Source: Bacteroidales bacterium
GTDB lineage: Bacteria > Bacteroidota > Bacteroidia > Bacteroidales > UBA12077
DNA length: 7,757 bases
Assembly (NCBI GenBank): GCA_030156305.1
Contig: JASGMZ010000140.1
Coordinates: forward strand, 1 to 7,757
Direction: 5' to 3'
The notes under the pieces were generated by a model, which had not been told where the DNA came from, made no database searches, and saw nothing but the letters and a program-made list of their open reading frames with translations. The position numbers and the translations under genes were made by a program. How positions within the stretch are numbered: the first letter of the stretch is position 1; each line of letters begins with the position of its first letter. Positions 1 to 6,700 of this stretch are shown here, piece by piece.

Positions 1-1
1 A

Positions 2-220
2 CTGAAAAAGTTCCTTGATACTGTTGAATCAGATAATGAAACTTTAATTATAAAGCGTAGTTCTGGTAAAGGGACAGTCATGATTTCTTTGGATGAGTAT
101 AATTCAATAATGGAGACCGTTCATTTGTTAAGTTCAAAATCTAATGCAGATAGATTGTATGAATCAATTAGACAAATGAAAGCAGGAGATACCGTTAATG
201 AAAAACTAATCGAAGAGTAA
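2..220 (+). CDS. yefM: YefM-family antitoxin (5' partial)
   Basis: This is the C-terminal 72 residues of a YefM/Phd-type antitoxin; the left edge removes roughly the first dozen residues, including the start codon. The visible part aligns by eye with E. coli YefM: a segment ending in VMISLDEYNS (YefM has VLMSLEEYNS), then ETVHLLSS, NADRLYESI and an acidic tail. In this family the N-terminal part binds operator DNA and represses the operon, and the C-terminal part wraps the toxin and blocks its active site. The TAA stop shares one base with the ATG of the toxin gene (TAATG), indicating translational coupling. The promoter and operator lie outside the window, so autoregulation is inferred from the family. 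Confidence 0.9.
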   Translation: MKKFLDTVESDNETLIIKRSSGKGTVMISLDEYNSIMETVHLLSSKSNADRLYESIRQMKAGDTVNEKLIEE

Positions 221-480
221 TGAGAATCATTTTTACTAAGAATTCTTGGGAAGACTATACTTCATGGTTGCATGAAGACAAGAAAATGCTAAAGAAAATA
301 AATGACTTAATTAAGGACATCCAAAGAAATCCATTTGAAGGGAAAGGCAAACCAGAACCTTTAAAATACGATTTGGCTGGATACTGGTCTCGTAGAATTG
401 AAAGAGAGCATAGATTGGTTTATCAAGCGGATGATAACGAAGTGAGAATTTATGCTTGTCGATACCATTACGATAAATAG
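220..480 (+). CDS. yoeB: YoeB/Txe-family mRNA interferase toxin
   Basis: This 86-residue protein is a full-length YoeB/Txe toxin, a ribosome-dependent endoribonuclease of the RelE superfamily that cuts mRNA in the ribosomal A site. The family core is plain: KKINDLIKDIQRNPFEGKG, KPEPLK, WSRRI, EHRLVY and ACRYHY. The catalytic residues known from E. coli YoeB are kept at the same numbers: Glu46, Arg65, His83 and Tyr84. The toxin should therefore be active. The start overlaps the antitoxin stop by one base, the usual antitoxin-first order. Eleven bases after the stop the first long attC-like hairpin begins, so the TA pair looks like one mobile unit that could stabilise the surrounding DNA by post-segregational killing. 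Confidence 0.96.
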   Translation: MRIIFTKNSWEDYTSWLHEDKKMLKKINDLIKDIQRNPFEGKGKPEPLKYDLAGYWSRRIEREHRLVYQADDNEVRIYACRYHYDK

Positions 481-490
481 AAGAATTTAC

Positions 491-627
491 GCACCATAAC
501 ACAGCATCAAAAAAATGCGGGTTGAAGTGGTTTTATGAAACTTTTTTACTACTTTTAAATTCAATAACGGCAAACAGAAATGTAGTGCTAAAAACCCGCA
601 CAGTTTTTATGCCGGGACAGTTATGCG
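491..627 (+). repeat. attC-like long imperfect hairpin, element A
   Basis: This intergenic palindrome begins 11 bases after the toxin stop. An R''-like box GCACCATAAC (491-500) is followed by a left arm at 504-523, which pairs at 16 of 20 positions with 593-612. A smaller nested pair is ACTAC near 548 with GTAGT near 582. It ends in an R'-like box GTTATGCG (620-627), which leads into the next gene. The layout R''-arm-loop-arm-R' and the length of about 137 bp resemble long integron attC sites. The core is not a strict GTTRRRY. Bases 495-601 recur at 2010-2116. Function as a recombination site is inferred. Confidence 0.6.
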
Positions 628-640
628 AAATATGAATAAA

Positions 641-1264
641 ATGAAAACACTCAGACTAATTTCTATTTTGATACTTCTCTTCGGTTTGACACAAGGCTGC
701 AAGACGCTAAAAATTGGAAAAGGAAATAAAGAAAGTTTCAAAACACAATTGATAGTATTTCAAACTGGTAATGAAATCAATATCGACAAGCCCATAATGA
801 CGATTGAAATTGCCAGAAAAGAGTTTTCATTAAGGTTTCACAATAAGAAGTACGATTCAGAGAACAATAAATTCTATTCAGCTCAAATTGCGGCTTTTAC
901 TGATAAATCTGAATTTGATAAAATAAAATCAGGTTTGTCAAAGTCAGACTTGCCTTGCTTTGAACCAGGCTCAGGAATGGTACCGGACAGAAGCGGTAAG
1001 TACGAGACCTTAATATTCAATAATAGGGGGCACCACTATGCACCATATGAAAATTCAGAGAGCAAGAGAGTAACCCTTTTAAGAGAATCAGACGGACTAT
1101 TCGAGCTTGAATTTGAAATCAATGCCCTATACTACGACAATAAAGAAGTCAAAATGACTGATACTGAATTGACAGAGTTTTATATAGCATTCCTAATTGA
1201 TAAGAACCTAAACGGAATAATTGACAAAGGAGAATTGAATAAGCTAACCATTAAAATAAAATAA
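641..1264 (+). CDS. Lipoprotein with a single EF-hand-like loop
   Basis: This is an unrecognised secreted protein of 207 residues from the chosen start. A type II signal peptide (MKTLRL, then a hydrophobic run) ends in a lipobox-like LTQGC, so Cys20 should be lipidated and the protein anchored in the envelope. Near the C-terminus, residues 187-198 read DKNLNGIIDKGE. This matches the EF-hand calcium-loop pattern, with acidic or amide ligands at positions 1, 3, 5, 9 and 12 and Gly at 6. Only one such loop is present, as in some extracellular calcium-binding proteins. In-frame ATGs also exist at 623 and 632. The one at 623 lies inside the GTTATGCG box and has a poor upstream context. The one at 641 has an A-rich leader and gives a normal signal peptide, so it was chosen. 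The stop is followed one base later by the next hairpin. Confidence 0.8.
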   Translation: MKTLRLISILILLFGLTQGCKTLKIGKGNKESFKTQLIVFQTGNEINIDKPIMTIEIARKEFSLRFHNKKYDSENNKFYSAQIAAFTDKSEFDKIKSGLSKSDLPCFEPGSGMVPDRSGKYETLIFNNRGHHYAPYENSESKRVTLLRESDGLFELEFEINALYYDNKEVKMTDTELTEFYIAFLIDKNLNGIIDKGELNKLTIKIK

Positions 1265-1265
1265 A

Positions 1266-1405
1266 GCGCATGACAATGGGTATAAAACATAGGGAGGACA
1301 GTGGTTTCCGCAAGTTTCGGGTTCGTAGCAAGCTTTGTCTCTTTGGACAAGTAAACAGCTCCGAAATGCCCTACGTTTCATACCCGAGGCCTTATGTGGC
1401 ATAAC
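1266..1405 (+). repeat. attC-like long imperfect hairpin, element B
   Basis: This large nested palindrome starts one base after the lipoprotein stop. The first box is GCGCATGAC (1266-1274). The main arms are 1278-1294 and 1369-1385, pairing at 15 of 17 positions. Inside them are TTTCGG/CCGAAA (1315-1320/1361-1366), AGCT/AGCT (1331-1334/1357-1360) and TTGTC/GACAA (1335-1339/1346-1350) around a 6-base loop. The closing box is TTATGTGGC (1392-1400). The sequence differs entirely from elements A and C but the architecture is the same. Both mismatches in the main arms become G-T wobbles when the bottom strand folds, the strand that integron integrases use. Confidence 0.6.
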
Positions 1406-1480
1406 ATCCAAACTGTCTGACATACAATAATCAACAATAATTTTCGTTCTGATAAATAATTAATCTTTTAACAATATTCT

Positions 1481-1972
1481 ATGAAAAAAAATAATTTATT
1501 CTTTGGTTGTTTGACTGTTATTGTTATAGCATTAATCAGTTGTGAAAATGAATCTGACACTACTCCAGAATTATATGGAGAATACTTAACTGTTGAAATA
1601 AATTCGATAAATGACAACGTTGAAGACACTGTATTTCAAATTCAAATATTTAATTCACAAGATAAAGTATTTGAAAAAGATTGTAATTTAATTTTTACAT
1701 TGACTGATGAATCTTTAGAAAATGTTTATACAGCAGAAGAAAATGTTGTAAATAAAAGAATTCCAGACGATCCAAGTTTAGGTTATTTGAATTTGCAAAG
1801 TGGTGGACAATTTTCAATGGTTTCAAATATTAATTTATTGGATTGGACAGTTAATAATTTAAATAATATAGCGACAGGAGATTACATTTTACAAGTTACT
1901 CTTTTTATTGATGATCCGTCAACTCCTAATAACTTGATACATTCAAATAAATTATCTTTTAGGAAAATTTGA
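1481..1972 (+). CDS. Small lipoprotein of unknown function
   Basis: This is an unrecognised protein of 163 residues. The N-terminus is a clear lipoprotein signal: MKKNN, a hydrophobic stretch, then LISC with Cys21 as the predicted lipid attachment site. The residues after the Cys are acidic and polar (ENESD), which resembles the lipoprotein export signal that sends some Bacteroidota lipoproteins to the cell surface; surface location is inferred. The mature part of about 143 residues has alternating short hydrophobic stretches typical of a beta-sandwich, with no catalytic motif that I recognise. The start has a good A/T-rich leader and no alternative nearby ATG. The gene sits alone between hairpins B and C, with its own 75-base leader after the GGC box, and the box pair around it is a perfect 9-base inverted match. 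Confidence 0.82.
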   Translation: MKKNNLFFGCLTVIVIALISCENESDTTPELYGEYLTVEINSINDNVEDTVFQIQIFNSQDKVFEKDCNLIFTLTDESLENVYTAEENVVNKRIPDDPSLGYLNLQSGGQFSMVSNINLLDWTVNNLNNIATGDYILQVTLFIDDPSTPNNLIHSNKLSFRKI

Positions 1973-2005
1973 ATTTGTTTTAATTTGGTTGAAAATCATT
2001 GTTAC

Positions 2006-2145
2006 GCCACATAACACAGCATCAAAAAAATGCGGGTTGTAGTGGTTTTATGACACTTTTTTACTACTTTTAAATTCAGTAACGGCGGACAGAAAGGTAG
2101 TACTAAAATCCCGCACTTTTCTTATGGCAGGAAATTAGTTGTCAG
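2006..2145 (+). repeat. attC-like long hairpin, element C (second copy of A)
   Basis: Bases 2010-2116 match 495-601 of element A without gaps, with 8 mismatches in 107. The R''-like box GCCACATAAC (2006-2015) is followed by an arm at 2019-2038 that pairs with about 2107-2128. A nested TACTAC/GTAGTA pair is kept. The element closes with GTTGTCAG (2138-2145). The similarity to A begins inside the first box and fades after the right arm, so the outer boxes differ while the stem body is shared. Integron attC sites of one family behave in the same way. Confidence 0.6.
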
Positions 2146-2181
2146 ATTTTTAAAACCGGTATAAAACTGACTTAAATACTT

Positions 2182-2243
2182 GAAAATTGACTATATTTGA
2201 TTTAATATTTTAAATAAAATCGGTTTTTAGACAGACTGCCGTT
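2182..2243 (+). repeat. 62-bp direct repeat, copy 1, ending at a GTT core
   Basis: This AT-rich segment recurs at 3574-3635 with one difference in 62 (2216 A, 3608 G). Its last bases are GCCGTT. Similarity to the other copy stops right after the GTT, where this copy continues as ACCAGC, forming the box GTTACCAGC before the nuclease gene. That endpoint is what a shared recombination-site end followed by different cassettes would give. Upstream, a weak pair GTCAG (2141-2145) / CTGAC (2167-2171) could be the remains of a short gene-less unit. Confidence 0.75.
2192..2199 (+). promoter_or_regulatory. Possible Bacteroidota promoter core (TAnnTTTG)
   Basis: TATATTTG matches the Bacteroidota -7 consensus TAnnTTTG and lies 70 bases before the nuclease start. 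It sits within the 62-bp repeat, so the repeat could carry a portable promoter. No convincing TTTG lies at the expected -33 distance, so this is only a candidate. Confidence 0.3.
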
Positions 2244-2269
2244 ACCAGCAAGGTTAAAAACCAACGACT

Positions 2270-3352
2270 ATGAAAGCAACAAACATTAAAGGAGCATTAC
2301 TTGAATACATAGTTAGGAATCTTCTTAAGAATTGTGGATTTACTAATGTTAAAGCGGATAAGGTCTACTCATTTGAGCGAAGCGGACTATTCTTTGTAAA
2401 TGGAAAAGGAGCTGCCCATGACGCTGATGTAATAATGAATCCTCCTATTCAAATGCCTTTTTCATATCCGACACAATTAATTTTTGAATGCAAGGCATAT
2501 AGTTCGCAAGTTGGTTTGACAATCGTTAGAAATGCACTTGGTTTAAGAAACGATATTAATGATTTTGAGATTGTTTCCAAGAACAGTTTGATTAAAAGAC
2601 AAAATAATAGAAGAGCGGAATATGCAATTGAAGCACGAAAAAGATTTCTATTTCAAGTCGGAGTCGCTTCTATCAATGATTTTAGCAAGCCAGCGATTGA
2701 GTTTGCTGCCAATAATAAAATACCATTACTTTCACTAAGTTGGTTTTTAGGACATCAATCAATTCGGGATTTTAACAATATTGACCAAACTTTAATTGAT
2801 TTATTTGATGAAGATGATATAAAAAATGTCTATGATTTTTTTAAGGACAGAAAAGGAAATCTTTATAGTCAGAAATATCAAAAAGCGTATAACTTTTTAA
2901 GTTCTGATAATATAATTGGTGATATAGTAACCACTGCAAATGTGACAATTAATTATTCATTTGTTGGACTATTAGAAACTGGAGATATAGTATTTTTATT
3001 CGCAAGAACTCGTTCCGAGAATAATATTTTAAATCAATTAAATGGATTTTCGACACTTAAAGCTGAAATCCATTGGTTCAACAATAGACCAAATGTGTGG
3101 AGATTGTCCGTATTTAATCCAAGAAGCGAAGAGCCTCACACTGACTTTGATTTTTATGTTCCCAAACGGATATTTAACCATTGGAAAAAATTCAATCTTG
3201 ACAAATCCGTAGCTTTGGATATTAAACAAGAATTCTTTTCCAAAATATTTGTGTTTAACCAAAAAAATAATCCAGAAGTACCTTTCTCAATTATCAATAT
3301 TGATAAAGCGTGGCTTGAGCGAACAAGACAACAACAAAATGAGAATGAATAA
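2270..3352 (+). CDS. Mrr-like PD-(D/E)XK restriction endonuclease-like protein
   Basis: This 360-residue protein has an N-terminal nuclease domain of the PD-(D/E)XK superfamily, closest in pattern to Mrr-type enzymes. Residues 7-24 form the usual opening helix (KGALLEYIVRNLLKNCGF). The active-site acid is in HDADV (Asp51 or Asp53), and a strand ending in FECKAY supplies Glu73 and Lys75 as the E-x-K pair. Residues 125-158 (FLFQVGVAS, then IPLLSLSW) look like the last core strands. The C-terminal 190 residues match nothing I recognise; they might sense modified DNA or a partner. With the key residues intact it is probably an active DNase in phage or plasmid defence, but no methylase or helicase partner is present. 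It stands alone, flanked by a perfect GTTACCAGC/GCTGGTAAC inverted pair. Confidence 0.75.
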   Translation: MKATNIKGALLEYIVRNLLKNCGFTNVKADKVYSFERSGLFFVNGKGAAHDADVIMNPPIQMPFSYPTQLIFECKAYSSQVGLTIVRNALGLRNDINDFEIVSKNSLIKRQNNRRAEYAIEARKRFLFQVGVASINDFSKPAIEFAANNKIPLLSLSWFLGHQSIRDFNNIDQTLIDLFDEDDIKNVYDFFKDRKGNLYSQKYQKAYNFLSSDNIIGDIVTTANVTINYSFVGLLETGDIVFLFARTRSENNILNQLNGFSTLKAEIHWFNNRPNVWRLSVFNPRSEEPHTDFDFYVPKRIFNHWKKFNLDKSVALDIKQEFFSKIFVFNQKNNPEVPFSIINIDKAWLERTRQQQNENE

Positions 3353-3358
3353 AACCCA

Positions 3359-3434
3359 GCTGGTAACAACTAAGAATTCGGATGGTGCGCTGCACCAAAT
3401 CTGAATTCCTTGTTGAACGACCCGTTACTATGGG
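3359..3434 (+). repeat. attC-like hairpin of typical length, element D
   Basis: This compact palindrome starts seven bases after the nuclease stop. The box GCTGGTAAC (3359-3367) opens it. The arms are about 3367-3388 and 3392-3415: GAATTC, GGTGC and CAAC segments each find their partner, with a few mismatches and two extra bases in the right arm, around a 3-base GCT loop. It closes with GTTACTATGGG (3424-3434). At 76 bp, with paired outer boxes, an imperfect stem and unpaired extra bases, it is the best fit to a textbook attC in the window. Confidence 0.62.
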
Positions 3435-3573
3435 TAATGATATGATTTTAGTTTGGGATTAAAAATCTTTTATACTTCACCATTTTTAATGAAGTTTTAC
3501 TTTTTACAGATATATGTTAAAAATTCTTGGGAAACAATTTATTTTTTTAGTCCGGTAAGCGCTACCTTTAACC
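3435..3573 (+). other. Gene-free segment between element D and repeat copy 2
   Basis: This stretch is AT-rich and has no credible gene. A 38-codon frame (3489-3605) starts here and ends inside the 62-bp repeat, but nothing supports its translation. A weak stem ACTTCA (3474-3479) / TGAAGT (3490-3495) with a 10-base loop and following T-rich sequence might end transcription of the nuclease gene. With the repeat that follows, the segment could be a gene-less cassette, but I found no good partner for its opening box GTTACTATGGG. Confidence 0.4.
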
Positions 3574-3635
3574 GAAAATTGACTATATTTGATTTAATAT
3601 TTTAAATGAAATCGGTTTTTAGACAGACTGCCGTT
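3574..3635 (+). repeat. 62-bp direct repeat, copy 2, ending at a GTT core
   Basis: This segment is 61/62 identical to 2182-2243 and ends at the same GCCGTT, after which the sequence diverges (TTGTTTC here). Just upstream, AACCGA (3570-3575) pairs with TCGGTT (3612-3617), giving this copy a stem that copy 1 largely lacks. The single substitution creates an ATG at 3606 that is absent from copy 1. Confidence 0.75.
3584..3591 (+). promoter_or_regulatory. Possible Bacteroidota promoter core (TAnnTTTG)
   Basis: TATATTTG in the second repeat copy matches the -7 consensus. A transcript from here would have a leader of about 170 bases, including the palindrome at 3669-3754, before the NTPase start. 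The -33 element is not evident. Confidence 0.28.
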
Positions 3636-3668
3636 TTGTTTCATGCTAAGAGAGACCGTGCAACAAAT

Positions 3669-3754
3669 GCCAACGCACATTTGGCACATTTGCAAGCCCA
3701 AACCCACAAGCTGACGCTTCAGCTTGCAAAAGAGCCAAATTTTTGCCGACGCAC
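3669..3754 (+). repeat. Palindrome flanked by direct repeats, element F
   Basis: Two 19-base arms (3679-3697 and 3722-3740) are inverted copies at 16 of 19 positions. A competing short hairpin, CAAGCTGA-CGCT-TCAGCTTG (3707-3726), uses part of the right arm. A direct repeat GCC(A/G)ACGCAC lies outside both arms (3669-3678 and 3745-3754). It resembles elements A-D in scale but shows no GTT-type closing box. It ends in CCTAACG (3758-3764), just before the NTPase start. It could be a fifth site, a site in the other orientation, or a regulatory RNA structure in the leader. Confidence 0.5.
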
Positions 3755-3771
3755 AACCTAACGATAAAAAT

Positions 3772-6700
3772 ATGACAGGAAGACTTCAACTTATAGAGCA
3801 AAAGTTAATCGCAATTGACCCCGCTGGATTTCAAAACCTATGTGATGCCTATTTGATTCTACGAGAGAATGAATACTCTAGCATGAATAGAACAGGAAGT
3901 CAGTTAGGTAAACAAAAAACTGTGCTTGGTACTCCTGATAGTTTTATTAGACTGGAGGATAATAAATTAGCATACATAGAATACACAACGCAGGCAGATT
4001 CTAAAGTTTCAAAAATTATAGATGATATTGACAAATGCTTAGATGAATCAAAAACAGGAGTATCTCCTGAAAAATTGTATCAAATAATTGTATGTTTTAA
4101 TTCCAGATTAACAATCGAGGAAGAAATTGAAATCCAGAAATATGCAGAATCAAAAAGTAAAAGGATTGAACTTATTGGCATTGATACATTAGCACTTGAG
4201 ATTTTGTCTAAATATGTTTTATTATCGCGAGATTTCTTAGGAATTCCAATTGATACAGGACAGATTCTTTCTTTTGACAAATTTATCGCTGAATACAACA
4301 ACAAAGCAAATCAATTATCCACTCCACTGGATAATGATTTTTTACATAGAAACGAAGAACTTCAAGAAATACTTGATTATCTGGAAATTGGTGACTTGAT
4401 TTTGTTATCTGGTGCCCCTGGTGTTGGGAAAACAAAAATTGGAATTAAAGCCATTCAAGACTTTATCGAAAAAAATAAAACATATACATCTTATGCCATT
4501 GCAAAAAAAGATGTTGACATCTTTGAAGATTTAAGAATACAATTGAGTGTTGATAAGGATTATGTTTTATTAATAGATGATGCAAATAGACAACTTTCTA
4601 ACTTGACTCAAATCTTAGGAGTGTTTAAGGAGGACAGAAAAGGAAGGATTAAAATCATAATTACAGTTAGAAATTATGCTCTTAATGATATTTATAAATT
4701 GACTAATGACCTTGATAATCATATTATTGACATCAAGAAATTTGCAGATGAAGAAATAACACAAATAATTGCAAGTGATTCGTTTAAAATTCTCAATAAT
4801 AAGTATCAAAAGAAAATAGTAGAAATTAGCGATGGGAATGCAAGACTAGCAGTAATGGCTGCTAGGTTAGCAAATGAAAAACAAACAGAATTTTTATGGG
4901 GTGATGTTTCTGATTTATTTGATTCTTATTTCGACAAGTTTATTTCAGATTTTGACTTATTCCAGAACAAGACAATATTAAAAGTTTTAGGCATTATTTC
5001 CTTTTGTTTTACAATTAATAGAAATGATAAAGCATTCATCGAATCTTTATTAAAACTTTTCGAAATTGACTACTATGATTTTAATGAGGCAATTGAGGAA
5101 TTACATAAAAGAGAATTAATCGAAGTGCAATACAATCATGCCCGTATTTCAGAGCAGGTAATGGCAACCTATTTTTTCTATAAAGTTTTTATCAAAGACG
5201 ATATATTATCATTTAGGTTATTGTTAAATAATTTTTTCACGGATTGGAAGTCTCGATTTAAGGATTCAATAATTCCTGCAAATAACTCATTTGGTTATGA
5301 GAATGTAATTACAAAGATTGACTATGACCTTTCTGCTTATTTGCAGTCGATATCGGAAAACGAAGAAGCTATAATTAATTTTCTTGACTTATTCTGGTTT
5401 TATAAACCAGAGGATACAATAGCATATTTTTACAATAAAACTTCTAAATTACCAGAACCAGAATCTCCTGTTTATTTGACACATTATGACACCAATGATT
5501 TTGTCTATGAAAGGGAACAAACAATTGATTTTGTTTCAAGATTTTTTAATTATTTAACAGAATGGTTTAAACCATCAATTGAATTAGGGTTTGAGTATAT
5601 CAGGAAAAAGCCAGAACACCTTCCTGAATTTATTAGGAGAATCCGAGAAAACTTGATGTTTGATGTACCAGACGAAAGACTCGGTTTCAAACGACAGGTT
5701 GATTTTATAGATATTTTAATAGAAAATTTCAACAACAATAAGCCACATTATATTCCTGCCTTTTTTGCTCTTACAAGAACATTTTTAGCACATTCTTTTA
5801 GTGTAACACATGGTGGAAGAAAGCACACAATTTCATGGTATAATTATCCATTACCATTTTATGAGGTTACGAAGAAACTAAGAACCAAAATATGGGAAAC
5901 ACTTTTTGAAAGCTATGAAACCTTTCCTAATGAAGTATTTGATGTAATTAAGGATTTTAAACCAACTCATCATGATTTAGTTCCTGAGATAATGGATTAT
6001 GATTTGAGTCTTTTGATACCATTTATTTCTGACAAGTTATCACCTAATATTTTCAAACATGCTTATTTTGTGCATGACATGATTTATTGGAATGATAGGG
6101 AAGAAAATATCACAAATAGGTCTTATCGGGATTTGAAGCAAAAGTTTCTTACTGAAGAGTATTCCATGTTTTGCAAATTAGACTGGAATAGGTTAAGAGA
6201 TAAAAACGATTTCGAATTTGATAATTGGAAAGAATATGACAATCTCAAATCTGAGGAGATAAGAAAAAATTTTGTTTTTAAAGATGAATCGGAATTTGAT
6301 AAATTATTAAAAACCATTAGCAACATTCAATCTATAAAAAAGGACAACCATTTTTCAGCTAGTCAATCCATAGATATTGTTGTTGAAGAGAATTTCATGC
6401 AAAATCCAGAAATTGGATTTAAACTTCTGAAAACAATATTGAATAATTATCCGTCAGGTTTACATTTACTTTATAGGTCATTTAAAACAATCACAAATGA
6501 ATCAGAAGAATGGTGTTTAAGACTTTGGAATGAACTTGAACAATGGGAAAATGAGAATTCACTTTTTTGGCGTATAAATTTCTTCAACTATCTGCCTGAT
6601 TCTTATATTAATGAAAACTATTGTACAAAGCTATTTGCTACAATTCAAAGTATTGATAGATATGCTTATTTGTATTTAGAGTTATATCCAAAGTTCGACC

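Noticed and set aside
311..502. Minus-strand frames opposite the toxin, the nuclease (3038-3262, 3154-3369) and the NTPase (for example 4080-4304, 6123-6326)
   Set aside because: They lie opposite well-supported genes, have atypical composition and match no family, so they are antisense shadows.
1301..1365. tRNA-like or rRNA-like RNA inside element B (GTTTCCGCAAG, GGTTCGTAGC)
   Set aside because: GGTTCG recalls a T-arm, but no acceptor, D or anticodon arm can be assembled. The bases are explained by the nested palindrome.
3489..3605. 38-codon frame MKFYFLQIYV... in the gap before the NTPase
   Set aside because: It ends inside the 62-bp repeat, has low-complexity composition and no start signal, so it is probably accidental.
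491..3754. CRISPR array or simple insertion-sequence remnants as an explanation of the repeats
   Set aside because: The repeats are long, few and separated by genes. There are no regular spacers, transposase fragments or target-site duplications.
3724..3771. TTG start extending the NTPase by 16 residues
   Set aside because: The added codons lie in the right arm and flank of the element F palindrome, with no supporting start context. The ATG at 3772 has an A-rich leader (ACGATAAAAAT).
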